DNA of 64,000 bases, from assembly GCA_914767715.1 (NCBI GenBank), contig OU612071.1, positions 11,887,493 through 11,951,492 of the forward strand. The letters run 5' to 3'. The position numbers were made by a program, and so were the translations under genes. Source of the stretch: Membranipora membranacea (lineage: Eukaryota; Bryozoa; Gymnolaemata; Cheilostomatida; Membraniporidae). Below are positions 18,956-30,500 of the stretch, one piece after another (the first letter of the stretch is position 1; each line of letters begins with the position of its first letter). Below the pieces are notes generated by a model. That model was not told the origin of the DNA, did not search any database, and saw only the letters and a program-made list of their open reading frames with translations.

Positions 18956-20340
18956 ATCAAATCAAAACCAGGGCTCCACTAGGGCCTATTGGCTCTTTCT
19001 CAAATTTACACTGTTTGAGGCTATAGTAGCACTTTAGGGGTTGTGATATTTTCTGAGGTAAAAAAAATGGCGAATCAAAGCCAATTATCGTATTATTCAG
19101 AGATCGCCCCCCAAATTCAAAACTTTAATATGATACCAAATAGTTCGTGATGTCAAAATTAATCGGCTGAATCAGTTAGACCCCGTTGGGGGTGACCCCC
19201 CCTTTCACTTTTTACCACCACTGAGACTGTGAGTGTTATCATAAGAGATTTTTTTTATTCAATCGTGATGAAAAAATTTAGTAGAGTGTTTGTTGCATGA
19301 CCACAAAATTGATGTTAGTTTTCAATGCTACACTACACCACACCAAGGAGTTAGAGGCTCCTTGATCACATTGACATCGAGACTTCACTATTAACATGTG
19401 TATCTCTGATCGTGAGAGTCATCTTAGACAGAGTACCTAACATGTTCCCGCCCCTAATTACTGAATTTTACAGCGGGGCGTCACACCAAGTTCCCATCGA
19501 TGAGAGATAAACATGCACAATAATATATCACATCTTCCGTGTGATGGTTCACCACTGCTATATATCTGGTACATATCTGACCCTGAACAAGCGTATGGTT
19601 AATGATGTATGGCTGCTGGACCGCATTTCTCATTTTTGATTGGTCCACAAGTTCAGAATCTTGAAAATCTCTGTTGCCTGAGTTTTTGAAGGGTGATACT
19701 GGGACGTCAATCAATGCGTAACGTAAAAGCTCCCAGACTTTTAGCTTCATTTAGATCCTGACGCAAAGCTTTATACTGATGGCATATCTCCACAAATAGC
19801 CAGGCTATGTATTTCACTACTGATGCATAAATTCATATCAATGTGGTACGTTGTTTACATTATATTCTACAGTGTCTGCCACTGATACCCAACCGTAAAC
19901 AGAAAGGCTAGTCTCATCCATGCTTTGGATTTTGCACAGTGCCCTGTGATAATATAAAGACATTTAAAGTCCATGAATATTATCATGAAGGTTCCTACAG
20001 ATGAATTTTGCCCTGTTTTTGACAAAACAGACATTGGGCTTCCCCTGAAGAGGGACGAAAGTTGCCCGATATCTTCATACTGAGAGTGTGATACATCCTA
20101 GAAAGCTAAAATGCATCCTAGAGGTGAGGCCATAGAGGACCTCCTAATCGTGAGTGTGCAGCGAGCTGCCAAAAACTGTAAACAGGCACTTATCGCCCAT
20201 TGGCATTGACACTTTGCTCTTAGCCAAATAGGCCGAGGACAAGTGATGAATTCTGCTACTCTAGTCTTTCTTCAGTCCGCTTGTCTTGAAGGAATTATTC
20301 TGTGGTCAAATTATGTGGTCATCAATTAAAAGAAGAAATT

Positions 20341-21364
20341 TCTAAGCAGATGTGTTAATAATTATGTTTCCCCTCACTGAAAATGTCCTCGCTAGTGTAA
20401 ACTGTTGGTAACACCAAGTCATTTAGAGTCATATTTCTGGCCTAAGAGTTATCCTGACACGGTCAAAGAACAGATAACAACTAAAATAGTCGGAAATTTA
20501 CTCACTCAAAACATACAAAACAAAGCACTCTTTAGTAGTATTTTCAGGCAAACTAGCAATTCCAGAGATGCTTGCAATAGCTAAATTAAATACTGGTGAA
20601 CAATAAGTCAAGGTTATCTTCATAACCTCTATGTTTTAGTACTAGAATTGTGAACTTGGTAGTCCGTAGCTAGTCCTATGATTCAGCTGATTTATTTTGT
20701 ATCGCTCAGTAAGTCGAACAAACGCCTACCAAAAACACTTGTAACATGAAGTGTGGACAGCTGACATGATTAGACATGCTTAAAATAGCTTAATTAAATG
20801 CTAGTGAACAATATGTCAGGGTCATCATTATAACAGTTTTGCCTCCAACTCACAATTTTATGATACTGCTTCTGCTTTCTCTATAGCCCAATTTTATTCA
20901 AATTGCAGGTGACTCTACAAATACGAGCAGCAGAGGGTGACACTAGGGACAAGTGAGCCATTATATTAAACTCAAAATTCTCTGAAGGTAAGAAAATTAC
21001 GTGAAGAAAGCAAATCAGTCTCAAGCAATATAACTGGTAAACAATTTTTTGGATGAAGGATGCAAAAAGAGGGAGGAAAAAGGGAGATAGAGAAGGGGAT
21101 GGAAAACTCCTATAGACTGGGAGCCTTCCTACCAAATAGGGAGACTTGTCAGGTATGACATGGGGTAAATTTTCCTCTCACAAATAATTGGATTCTGGTT
21201 TCTAAATATATTAGTTGTTATCCGCTCTTTGACCATGTGAGGATAACTCTAAGGCCAGAAAACATAGAAATATAACTCTAGATGGTTTGGTGTTATCAGC
21301 AGCTTACACTAGCGAGGACATCTTTCAGGAATGTGAAACAGATTTTTCGACATATCTGCTCAGA
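20341..21364. mobile_element. Foldback element with about 150-bp inverted arms
   Basis: The left arm (from TCTAAGCAGATGTG through GTCCTCGCTAGTGTAA and AGAGTTATCCTGAC to about 20510) is the diverged reverse complement of the right arm (about 21195 to 21364). The unique centre (20510-21195) has a segment similar to 48040-48960 but differently arranged, so the centre is itself mobile or shared by a related element. No transposase was recognised. Confidence 0.65.
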
Positions 21365-21724
21365 ACAAAAACTTTAATTAAAACATGATCAGATCTGAAG
21401 TCATTCATTTTACCCCCTATAATTTTATAGCTTAGAATAATGTTACCCCTTATAGACGACTATGATGAAAGGCTGTCTCAACTCAATATTGAAGAACTAA
21501 GCGTGCATTTAAATGTCTTATTTCTGCAATAAGTTTTTAAATTTCGATCCTACAAGGATTATGTTGACAGTGATTTGATTCAGCTGTCTCAGCATGTTGG
21601 TAGGACAGCATTTTAATGATAAACTAATGTTTAAAAATTCATTTAATTCTATTTCTTCTTTTTCACACGGCCTCAATTGTCAAGATACATACATATTGTT
21701 TTACTTTGTATCTTGTCTTTTCAG

Positions 21725-21822
21725 GAGGACATCTTTTCAGAGAAAGTACTCGGATGGACAGAATAGGTGATGGCATACAGGACGGCTCAGAGGATCAGTT
21801 CTGGTTCAATAACCTGCCAAAG
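21725..21822 (+). CDS. Possible internal exon, unidentified
   Basis: Flanked by a good acceptor (CTTTTCAG) and a good donor (AAAGGTAAGC). The 98 bases encode GHLFRESTRMDRIGDGIQDG then SEDQFWFNNLPK, phase 1 in and 0 out, the same phases as the CUB-like exon 7. No recognised domain and no connected exons were found. Confidence 0.35.
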
Positions 21823-21949
21823 GTAAGCATAAATATGCCACTTATTAAATTCTTAGATAGCACAGGGATTATTGATATAGGGCAATGATCAGATGGATCT
21901 TTGATATCTCCACCCTTATGAATAGGAGTTACTTTAGCGGTGTTCCACT

Positions 21950-22442
21950 GCTTTAAGGTTTTGAAGAAAACATGGCCTTACGTATGCAACATTCCAACTG
22001 ACATGGTTAATGGAGGATTAAAGCTATAGTTGCACCTCCCCATATTTGGTATCTTATTGAAGGTCTCAGTCTAATTAAGAGCAGCATGGTAACCTTTTGA
22101 ATACCCTATAGACACAGTTGAAACCATTAGCTTTACTACAATGATTACTTTTCTGAATTTTTCTCAACCACTTAGGTTGTCCTCTCTTTATCTTTATATG
22201 TTAAAGAATGAAAAGAGGGGACAACCTCAGTGGTTGAGAAAAGATTTAAATTTCAGTCATGCTAATGGGTTCAACTGTGTCCTCAAGCTATCCAAAAGGA
22301 TGCTTTAGTTCTCTTATATAGACTGAGATCTTCAATATGATACCAAATATGGGGAGGCGCAACTATAGCTTTAATCCTCCATTAACCATGTCAGTTGGAA
22401 TGTTGCATACGTAAGGCCATGTTTTCTTCAAAACCTTAAAGC
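21950..22442. repeat. Long palindrome, about 245-bp arms
   Basis: The sequence from GCTTTAAGGTTTTGAAGAAA to about 22194 is repeated in reverse complement from about 22200 to 22442. The centre is TTGTCCTCTC...GAGAGGGGACAA-like. Arms are highly similar, so it is young or maintained. Likely a foldback transposon. Confidence 0.75.
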
Positions 22443-22690
22443 AGAAATGACAGATGAACTTTTTTTTGTATAATTTGAGTAGGTATATAGGGACCAATGT
22501 GCATCATACCTGCCAAATCTATTTGAATTATGATTAAAAAGAAGTGTGGGGTCCTGATGTGGTCTTTCCAGGGTTTATCTCCCCTGCAGAATGCAGAAGC
22601 GAATGAGCAGAGGAGATGAGGGAATGAGGCATGCGCAACAAAAAAAAGAGAGATCTTTCAACCATAAATGCCTTATTTTATTATATAACT
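22443..22690. other. Unassigned spacer
   Basis: Nothing recognised between the palindrome and the LINE fragment. Confidence 0.4.
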
Positions 22691-23340
22691 TGAGATTGGA
22701 TAACATTATCTTAGCTTACTGCCTCCACTGCAAACTGTGAAATTCTTAAAATTTCAGAGAACTTGTCAGCATCTTGAAAACCCACAGCTTGTATAACTTT
22801 CGAAATCTTTAACATGATATATGGTGATCCTGCACTTGGCGTTTCTGTTTTAAATGATATACCATGATGACCAGTTGCCTTATTGTCTGAATTGTTTTTT
22901 CAGATATTTGAAACAAACTTCTGGAGTAAAGTGTGTCAATTGAGAAAAGGTTTCAGTGGTCGCCGGCTTAATAACGTAATCTTTATTGGGATCAGGCATG
23001 TCTCCGGTTATGGATTTTGCAATTGATGAAAAATGTCTGTTCAATTCATCAGGGGATAAACCACCAATTTAATTTTATTTTGATTTATTCCTAAAAGCTT
23101 TCCAAACAGGTTTGGTGTAATTTTTGTTCTTTCTCATTAGATCTGAATTATAACCAAATTCTCTTTCTTCTTAATCGAATTTGTAACTGAATTGCGTTGT
23201 GTTCTGTATTCTTCCCATTTGCCCTCTTTCTTCAATCAAGCAGTTAGAGACAACTCCTGTCGCTTAATTTTATCACTCAACTGCATATGTGATTTTTACC
23301 TCATCATCTTACCAATTTGGGCGGTTGAGCAGTTTTCACA
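22690..23340 (-). mobile_element. Decayed LINE ORF2 fragment (linker and start of reverse transcriptase)
   Basis: On the minus strand, with frame shifts and stops, the translation reads WEEYRTQRNSVTNSIKK, then LSPDELNRHFSSIAKSITGD, PATTETFSQLTHFTPEVCF and finally NKATGHHGI. This is the order seen between endonuclease and reverse transcriptase in CR1/L2/jockey-type non-LTR elements (N-x-HFSSI linker, then the KSNKATGxDGI motif). Many lesions; certainly inactive. Confidence 0.7.
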
Positions 23341-23449
23341 AATATTTTCATGGTGATGACAATTTTAATCACTCTCAGCTAACATTCACTACTGACACGC
23401 TCTTCTACAACGACTGCTTTTTTTTAACACTTTAATTGGCAGTCTATTT

Positions 23450-24380
23450 CATTCCAGTAGCGGAACGTTTTCCGAATGGTGCCGAAAAAAAGCGGAAAAG
23501 GAAAGAAAGAAAGCTTGTGAATGAAAACATAAGTTAAAATGGGAATAGCTTATTCGCATAACTATGAGAGATGAAATATCTTTGAGAAGAAAAATCCAAA
23601 AAATGTAAATGATGTTTCCATTATAGTATCGTGCAGAGGCAAAACTTGTTGCAGAGATAAAAAGATAATGTTGTAATTTCAACAAAAGATATTTGAAAAC
23701 TCCAGATTTAAAGCATTTATACCTCAACACACAGGCCCGTTTGGTATTCCATCAGAACAAATAATCTTAAGGTGCAATTGGTCAAGTTCATCCAATGGAG
23801 AAATCATTTTTTCTTTTTCATAGGCAGAGCTGCTATCTAATGTCAGTTTTAAAAATATGCAAAGTGAAAAATTCCTAATAACATGCTTGACTCAAAAAAT
23901 GAAAGCAAAGTGTTTTAGGTGGAATTTGGTATTATTTAGACAATGCTATGTAGTAACTAGCATCAAATAGTCCTTGTGAACACACACAAAAATAAGATGT
24001 AGTTGATTTGATTCTGAGATAGTTCCCCTACTTTGCCTTTGCAATGAACTATTTTGACCCTATAATGACCTGCTAATTGAAGAACAATCAGCTGTAATTT
24101 GACAATTTCAAATAATAAACTTACTTTTGATAATGCCTGAAGGTGAATAAAGAGTAAAATTAGCTCTAAAATTTGTTGCCAAGTCAATTAATTTAGGTTC
24201 AAGTGGGGGAACAATCTGAGAATTTGACCTATTGACCTATTGATATTTAATAATAGAGTCATTTTGATTCTAACTTTTCTTTGTGTGCAGTTAACAAAGG
24301 TCTACATGCCATTTTGTTTTGTTGTAATGCAGAGAATCCAATAATCAAATTCGTTCCGATCGACACGGGAGTCGACGAAA
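23450..24380. other. 5' flank of gene M
   Basis: About 23760-23970 resembles the region upstream of gene A (3220-3330), for example AATGAAAGCAAAGTGT and GGTGGAATTTGGTATTATT, so promoter or 5' UTR sequence of the family probably lies here. A possible 5' UTR acceptor TGTAATGCAG lies at about 24332. No TATA box can be assigned. Confidence 0.4.
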
Positions 24381-24381
24381 G

Positions 24382-24589
24382 ATGGCTATTATAAGACGCG
24401 GTCAAGATGTCGTCTCTATCAAAAACAAAACTAAGATGCTGCTTGCTGGCTCGACTATGCTACTTATCACCGCGTTCATCGTCGTAGGAGCCTGCTATGC
24501 GCTTGTGCTGTCCCAACTGGAAGAGCTAAAAGATAAGATGGCCGACATGGAGGGAACAAAACGCCAGAATGCTGACTTTGAAGACTTAG
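24382..24589 (+). CDS. Gene M exon 1: cytoplasmic tail and transmembrane helix
   Basis: Starts MAIIRRGQDVVSIKNK, then a hydrophobic run LLAGSTMLLITAFIVVGAC, then the acidic/basic LEELKDKMADMEG start of the stalk. It aligns with exon 1 of gene B including VGAC and QLEEL, supporting the chosen ATG. Donor TTAG|GTAAGG. Confidence 0.8.
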
Positions 24590-27500
24590 GTAAGGTAATA
24601 CCACAATCACAGTCTAGAGATCAACAAATACCCTAGTAGAGGCTTACACCAGAGAGTGCTTGGGGCTTGAACAATCAACCTTGAAAGCTCCGAAAGAATT
24701 CGAACCTACAACTCTAGCGGCAATGATCGCCTGGCAGTGAAAAGCAAGCGCTCTAACCGATTGCGCAATCTCCCCATCCCCAGAAGGTGAGATGGCGCAG
24801 TCGGTTAGGGCGCTTATGGGAGTTAATATTAGGAAGACTTCATTGAAGACATGTTTGAGTAACTTCATGCAAGCCTGCACTAAGTGTCAGCTAGGCGGTA
24901 GCTTAGATTAATAATTGACCACTCCAGGGTAGAATTCTTCTGATCTTACGACTGCTGTATATTATATTACATTGAATGATATTTATTTCATATTCAAAGA
25001 CTAGCTTTGAGGCGGCTCTTTCGTAAGACATCATATTCTCCATATTCTATTCCATCATGTGAGCGATTTCTAGCTTTAGAATCTTAATATTGAGGGAGTT
25101 ATGGTCTCTCAAACTTTCAAGGAGATGGCTGTCGATCGGCATTTAGAATCCCCACACTAAAAATAGATTCACAAACAAAACATAATGGGTGCAAGTGGGT
25201 GTTGTACCCAGGTCCTTGGGATCGGCAGGCAACGCCACTACCATCGGACCACGACGTCCGGCTATATGAGGCCATTGATAATATAGCGCAGTGGTAGCGG
25301 CGTTGCCTGTTGGTCAATAAGACCTTGGTTTGTGACCCACATGCACCCGTTTTATTATGATATAAATGAGACATAGTGTGAGGATTTTCAATGCCGATCG
25401 AAAATAAGATGTGATACAAAATAGCAGCCTCAATGTAAGTCTTCAAGCGATCATCGATGCTAAAATATGCTGAAAAATGATTGAAGTTTGTAATAATGAT
25501 GATACATACATGATTATCATTATTAGTACTTGGTACAGTAGAAACAGCGCTGAAATGGAACTCTCAACTTTGTTAAAATCAAGCTTGAAATTTTATTCAA
25601 TTGTGTGTTAAGTATATGCATAGTATTTAGGACTTTTTCCAGGTTTAACTTCGTCCAAGTCAAATTTGATTCCATCCAAGACTAGGCCATCACAGGATTC
25701 CACCCATAAAATTCTGTATTTATATCTCAGTTCTTGAATTCAATCATAATTGGGTAGTTTGACAATATTATAATTATACTGAAATCCATAGCATAGGTTC
25801 GAGTCCAGGTGCGAGCAGCATTTTGCCCATCACTCTAGTAGTTGAGACCCTCTGACCCGACTTGACCCCAACGTGACCCGACCACAGGAACCCAAAACCC
25901 GACCCGTTGACTCGACCCTGAATACAACACTTATCAGCATAGATTGAAAGGAAGCAAATAAGCTGCAGTGGTGTAGCAGAAAAAGTTGTATAAGTTTTCT
26001 AGAATCTAGATGGATAATGTTTGATTCAGTGTTCCTGCATTTTGAAGGTTTTCAATTAGAATGGGCATTGCCTTTTTATTAAAAAGTACCACTATCACCC
26101 GCTGAAAATTATCGCTCATTTGGTCTTTCGATATGTTCCTGAACTCTGAAGGTTATACCTCCTTCCAATGACTAATCTTTTTGTGAGCTAGACCCTATCA
26201 ATAATATAACGATTTTGGCGATTTTTAACTGAAATTCTCCCCTTGATTGATTGATTGATTGATTGGTTGATTATTTGATTGATTGATCGATTTTATTCCT
26301 ATTGCTAAATTGATATATGTTGTGAAATACTGGGCCCACGATATTAAAAATGATTGGACGGTCCCATACTATTGGGGAGCTTCCTGCAAATAGAATTGTG
26401 TCTTCTCATACATCCAGTTCATTATTAGCTTCTCAAACATTTTTAATTGTTGACATCTCTGTGTATCACATCATGTTAACATACATGCTTTGAACTATAA
26501 TAAATATTATGCTATTGTTGTCAAGTTCACGAATGTTAGAATCCCATTACTCAGACAATTAGTGGTTCTCAATCAAACACATTTGCATCGCTTCCCCCCC
26601 CCCCCCCACCCTGGACTTAGATTAAGTGAGAACAATTGTTGGGGACAAATAGTCAGCAACCCATTAATAACAGCTCAATATTTACCAAGGGCTGGAAGTT
26701 TGTCAAGTTGTTGAAATGTCTATCATTATCATATTTATTGAAGGTGGTACCACCAATGAGCCACACGGAGGCACTTTTGATGTGAATGCTCGCATTGACA
26801 CCCTGTCCCGAGCCCAAAAGGAAAACTATCAGATGCTACAACGGTTCGGTGAGAGCTAGATAACTCTGCACATATCTCAGTTTAAAATTCATTATTTATC
26901 ATTATTGTGTAGTGTCCGTAATAACAGGGTAGTTTCAACACCAACGAATTGAATAATGTATGGCTCAAGTATGTAATTGCCTTTGTACATTGAAAAGAGC
27001 TGGAACGCAAATGTCTCGTATATCACAGGTTATGCAAAAATTGATTAAAAACACGCTGAAGTCCAGTAGAAAAACAATTAGGAATATTTTCAGGCACTAC
27101 AGGCACAGTCCCATGTTTTATCTTTCTTTACCTTCTTTCTCAGAGGGACAGAACATTTGGTTAGATACCAAGAGTTGTAGATATTGCAGCCGTATTTGAG
27201 CCACACTAGCCCTGTCACGTGCCCACTTATTTTGTTTAAGGCTAGAGAGCTTAATTTTAGACGATTAAAAATTAAAATTTTTATTTTGTTTGTAGAGCGG
27301 AGTTTGGCCGCAATTACAAAGAGGCAAAAGAAGAATGACGATGAAATTCAAAATCTCAGTGAGTGTTTGCTATATCATTCCACTCTCAGGACATCATCAG
27401 TTCCTGAATTCTATAGCAACAAGTTCAATACTGTTGTAATGTCACGCCAAAAGTCTACATGAATCATTGAATAATGCATTATTAGCAATCAAGCAGCAGT

Positions 27501-30500
27501 GTTGTAATGTAGCAGAAAAACTGCTATTATTGTAGGCTATAGGCCAGGTAGCCATTGAAAGCCCTGCTCCGCGGTCCAGGTTTAATTACAATCCGAATGA
27601 GTGTCAAAATTTGAATGATCAATTTTATTGCTATCACTAACTCAGGTAATTGTGAAAAATGCCAAATTGACAGTGAGCTAATGAAGGATAGGATTGGCTT
27701 TACTTGTCATGCGATTATACTCTCATGAATTGAGGCAACCAAAATTATCTCAAAAAGTAAGACAGAACTATTTGCTTGCAATTAGCATATTGGAAAAAGA
27801 AACTTCTCTGCAACTTCTCAGCCCTACTGCGAAATATATATATTATGTTTTATATGTTATGTTTATCTTAAATTTTTGAAGGATACCCATCCAAGCAACC
27901 AGTAGAAGACACGACCTTTCAAGGACCTCAAGGAGTGAATCATCAAATGTCCCAGCAACTCGGTGAGAGCTCAAAAACTCTTAAAATTCTGCACATATCT
28001 CAGTTCTAGAAACCAATCATGATTGAGTAGTTTAGCAGGGGTATCCTTTGATTAGAAAGAGCGATGCGCTACTAAAGCAAGTTAACACAATCACATCGCT
28101 CAAATTTATCACTCTTTTGGTTTTTCAATTAGACAAAATCGCTCCAAAATCGCTCACATATAAAGTATACAGTTCAATCAATGAGTGAGCGATTTCTTAG
28201 CGAGACCCCAAGCAGGTATTGATCACTCACTGAGTGAGCATTGCAATTTTGGCAGTTTCCAATTGAAGGGCCCCCTGATTAGCATACCCTATAGGAGTTT
28301 AATTTATCTAGAGTTTAATTTGGCTACTATGGTGAGTGAGTTTAATTTAAGATACACTAAATTTCGCTAGTAGGCTTACTAGGGGAAATTTTAAAAAAAA
28401 TGTTCAAGCTGGGATTCAAACCCAGGGCATAACCTTCCATCTGATTGCAAGGCAGACACTTAGAACACTACACCACACTGCCTTGCATGCATATGGTAAG
28501 GGGTATTCCTGTATAATTGTACATTGTTTATGAAACTGAGTGGTGTTTATTGCTTAGGAAGTAATTTCCGCTATCATACAATTTCGTTACTTAGGCAAAA
28601 ATGCGAAAAGCGAATCCTAAATGCCGCGAAAAACTAAACTCCTATAGGGTAGATGGAAAGGAAGAAAAAAGCTTCAATGGTGTAGCAGAAAAAAATGGTT
28701 AAAGTTTTCTAGAGTCTGGATAAATAACGTTTGATTCAGTGGTCCTGCATTCCGGGGGGTCTTTCAATAAGAATAAGCATTGCCTTTTTAATAAAAAGTA
28801 TCACTATCACCTGCTAAAAATTATCACTCACTTGGTCTTTCAATTAGATAAAATCGCTCCCAATTCTTTAACTCATAGTGTATATAGTACCATCAGTGAG
28901 TGAGCGATTTCTGAGCGACACCCCTAGCAGGTATCACTCGCTGATGATAGGATAGGATAGGCTCTATTTCTTCCTCCATATATCAGAAAGTATGATGCCT
29001 TGAGTGAAAACAATTGTAAAAGGTGAATTACGATTAGAAATAAATTGAAAAGAAAAATTAGACTGGAGATCTACATGAAAGTGAGGCAAAAAAGTTATCT
29101 CAAAAAGTAAGACAGAACTATTTGCTAGCAATTAGCATATTGGAAAAAGAAACTTCTCTTCAACTTCTCAGTCCTACTGCGAAATAATATCATATTTTGT
29201 ATTTTACTTATATTTTTGAAGGATACCCAACCAAGCAACCAGTTGGAGACACAACTGTTCAAGGACCTCAAGGAGTGAATCATCAAATGTCCCAGCAACT
29301 CGGTGAGATCTCACAAACTAATAAACTTCTGCACATATCTCAGTTCTAGAAACCAATCATAGATTAGCATAGATTGAAAGGAAGCAAATAAGCATCAATG
29401 GTGTAGCAGAAAAATTATAAAAGTTTTCTAGAGTCTAGATAATAACGTTTGGTTCAGTGTTCCTGCATTCTGGGGGGTCTTTCAATTAGAATGAGCATTG
29501 CATTTTTTCTTTAAGTATCACTATCACTCGCTGAAAATTATCACTCACTTGTTCTTTCAATTAGACAAAATCACTCCCAAATCGCTAACTCATTATGTAT
29601 ATAGTACCATCAGTGAGTAAGCGATTCCTGAGCGAGACCCCTAGCAGGTATTGCTCACTTAATGAGCGGATGATCAGATTGCAATTTTGGCAGTTTCTAA
29701 TTAAAAGACCCCCTGATCAGCATTAGTGTTGTATTGAGCCAGCAAAAATGAAAATGAGCCGAGCCACTGAGATTTCCCTAAATTCGGGTACGAGTCGGGT
29801 CGAGTCGAAAAGAGCGACTGAAATGGATTTACATTACGACTTCATAAGTCGATGTCCTACTCCTACACTGTCTTCAGATATCACAATTTAAAAGAATGAT
29901 GGATATTCATCCACTAATCACTAGTGCAATTAGCTAATAGTACACTTCAAGTTTGATTCAGTTTGTAATATATCATCTAGACATAATGAACTATGTTGAG
30001 ACCAAGTTTCATCAAATTCTGTCATGTATTTATCGAATTATTGATGTCTGAAGAAAGCTTTATGTAGTGTTGTAAGCCGTTCATAATAATCACAGCAAAA
30101 ACATGACTAATAGCTATATGTTTTATCATCCCATAGTCTCTATTTCCAAAATTATATACTGAAATCCATAGCATAGTAGTTAAGTTCGTGGACTGCTGTG
30201 CACTAGGTCCTCGGTTCGAGTCCAGGTGCGAGCTATATTTTGCCCATCACTCTAGTAGTTTAGACCCCTAAGGATGTAGACCTCTGACCCGACTTGACCC
30301 TAACGTGACCCGACCACAGAAACCCAAAACCCGACCCGTTGACTCGACCCTGAATACAACACTAATCAGTATAGATTGAAAGGAAGCAAAAAAGCTTCAA
30401 TGGTGGAGCAGAAAAATTGTAAAAGTTTTCTAGAGTCTAGATAAATAACGTTTGGTTCAGTGTTCCTGCATTCTGGGGATCTTTCAATTAGAATGAGCAT

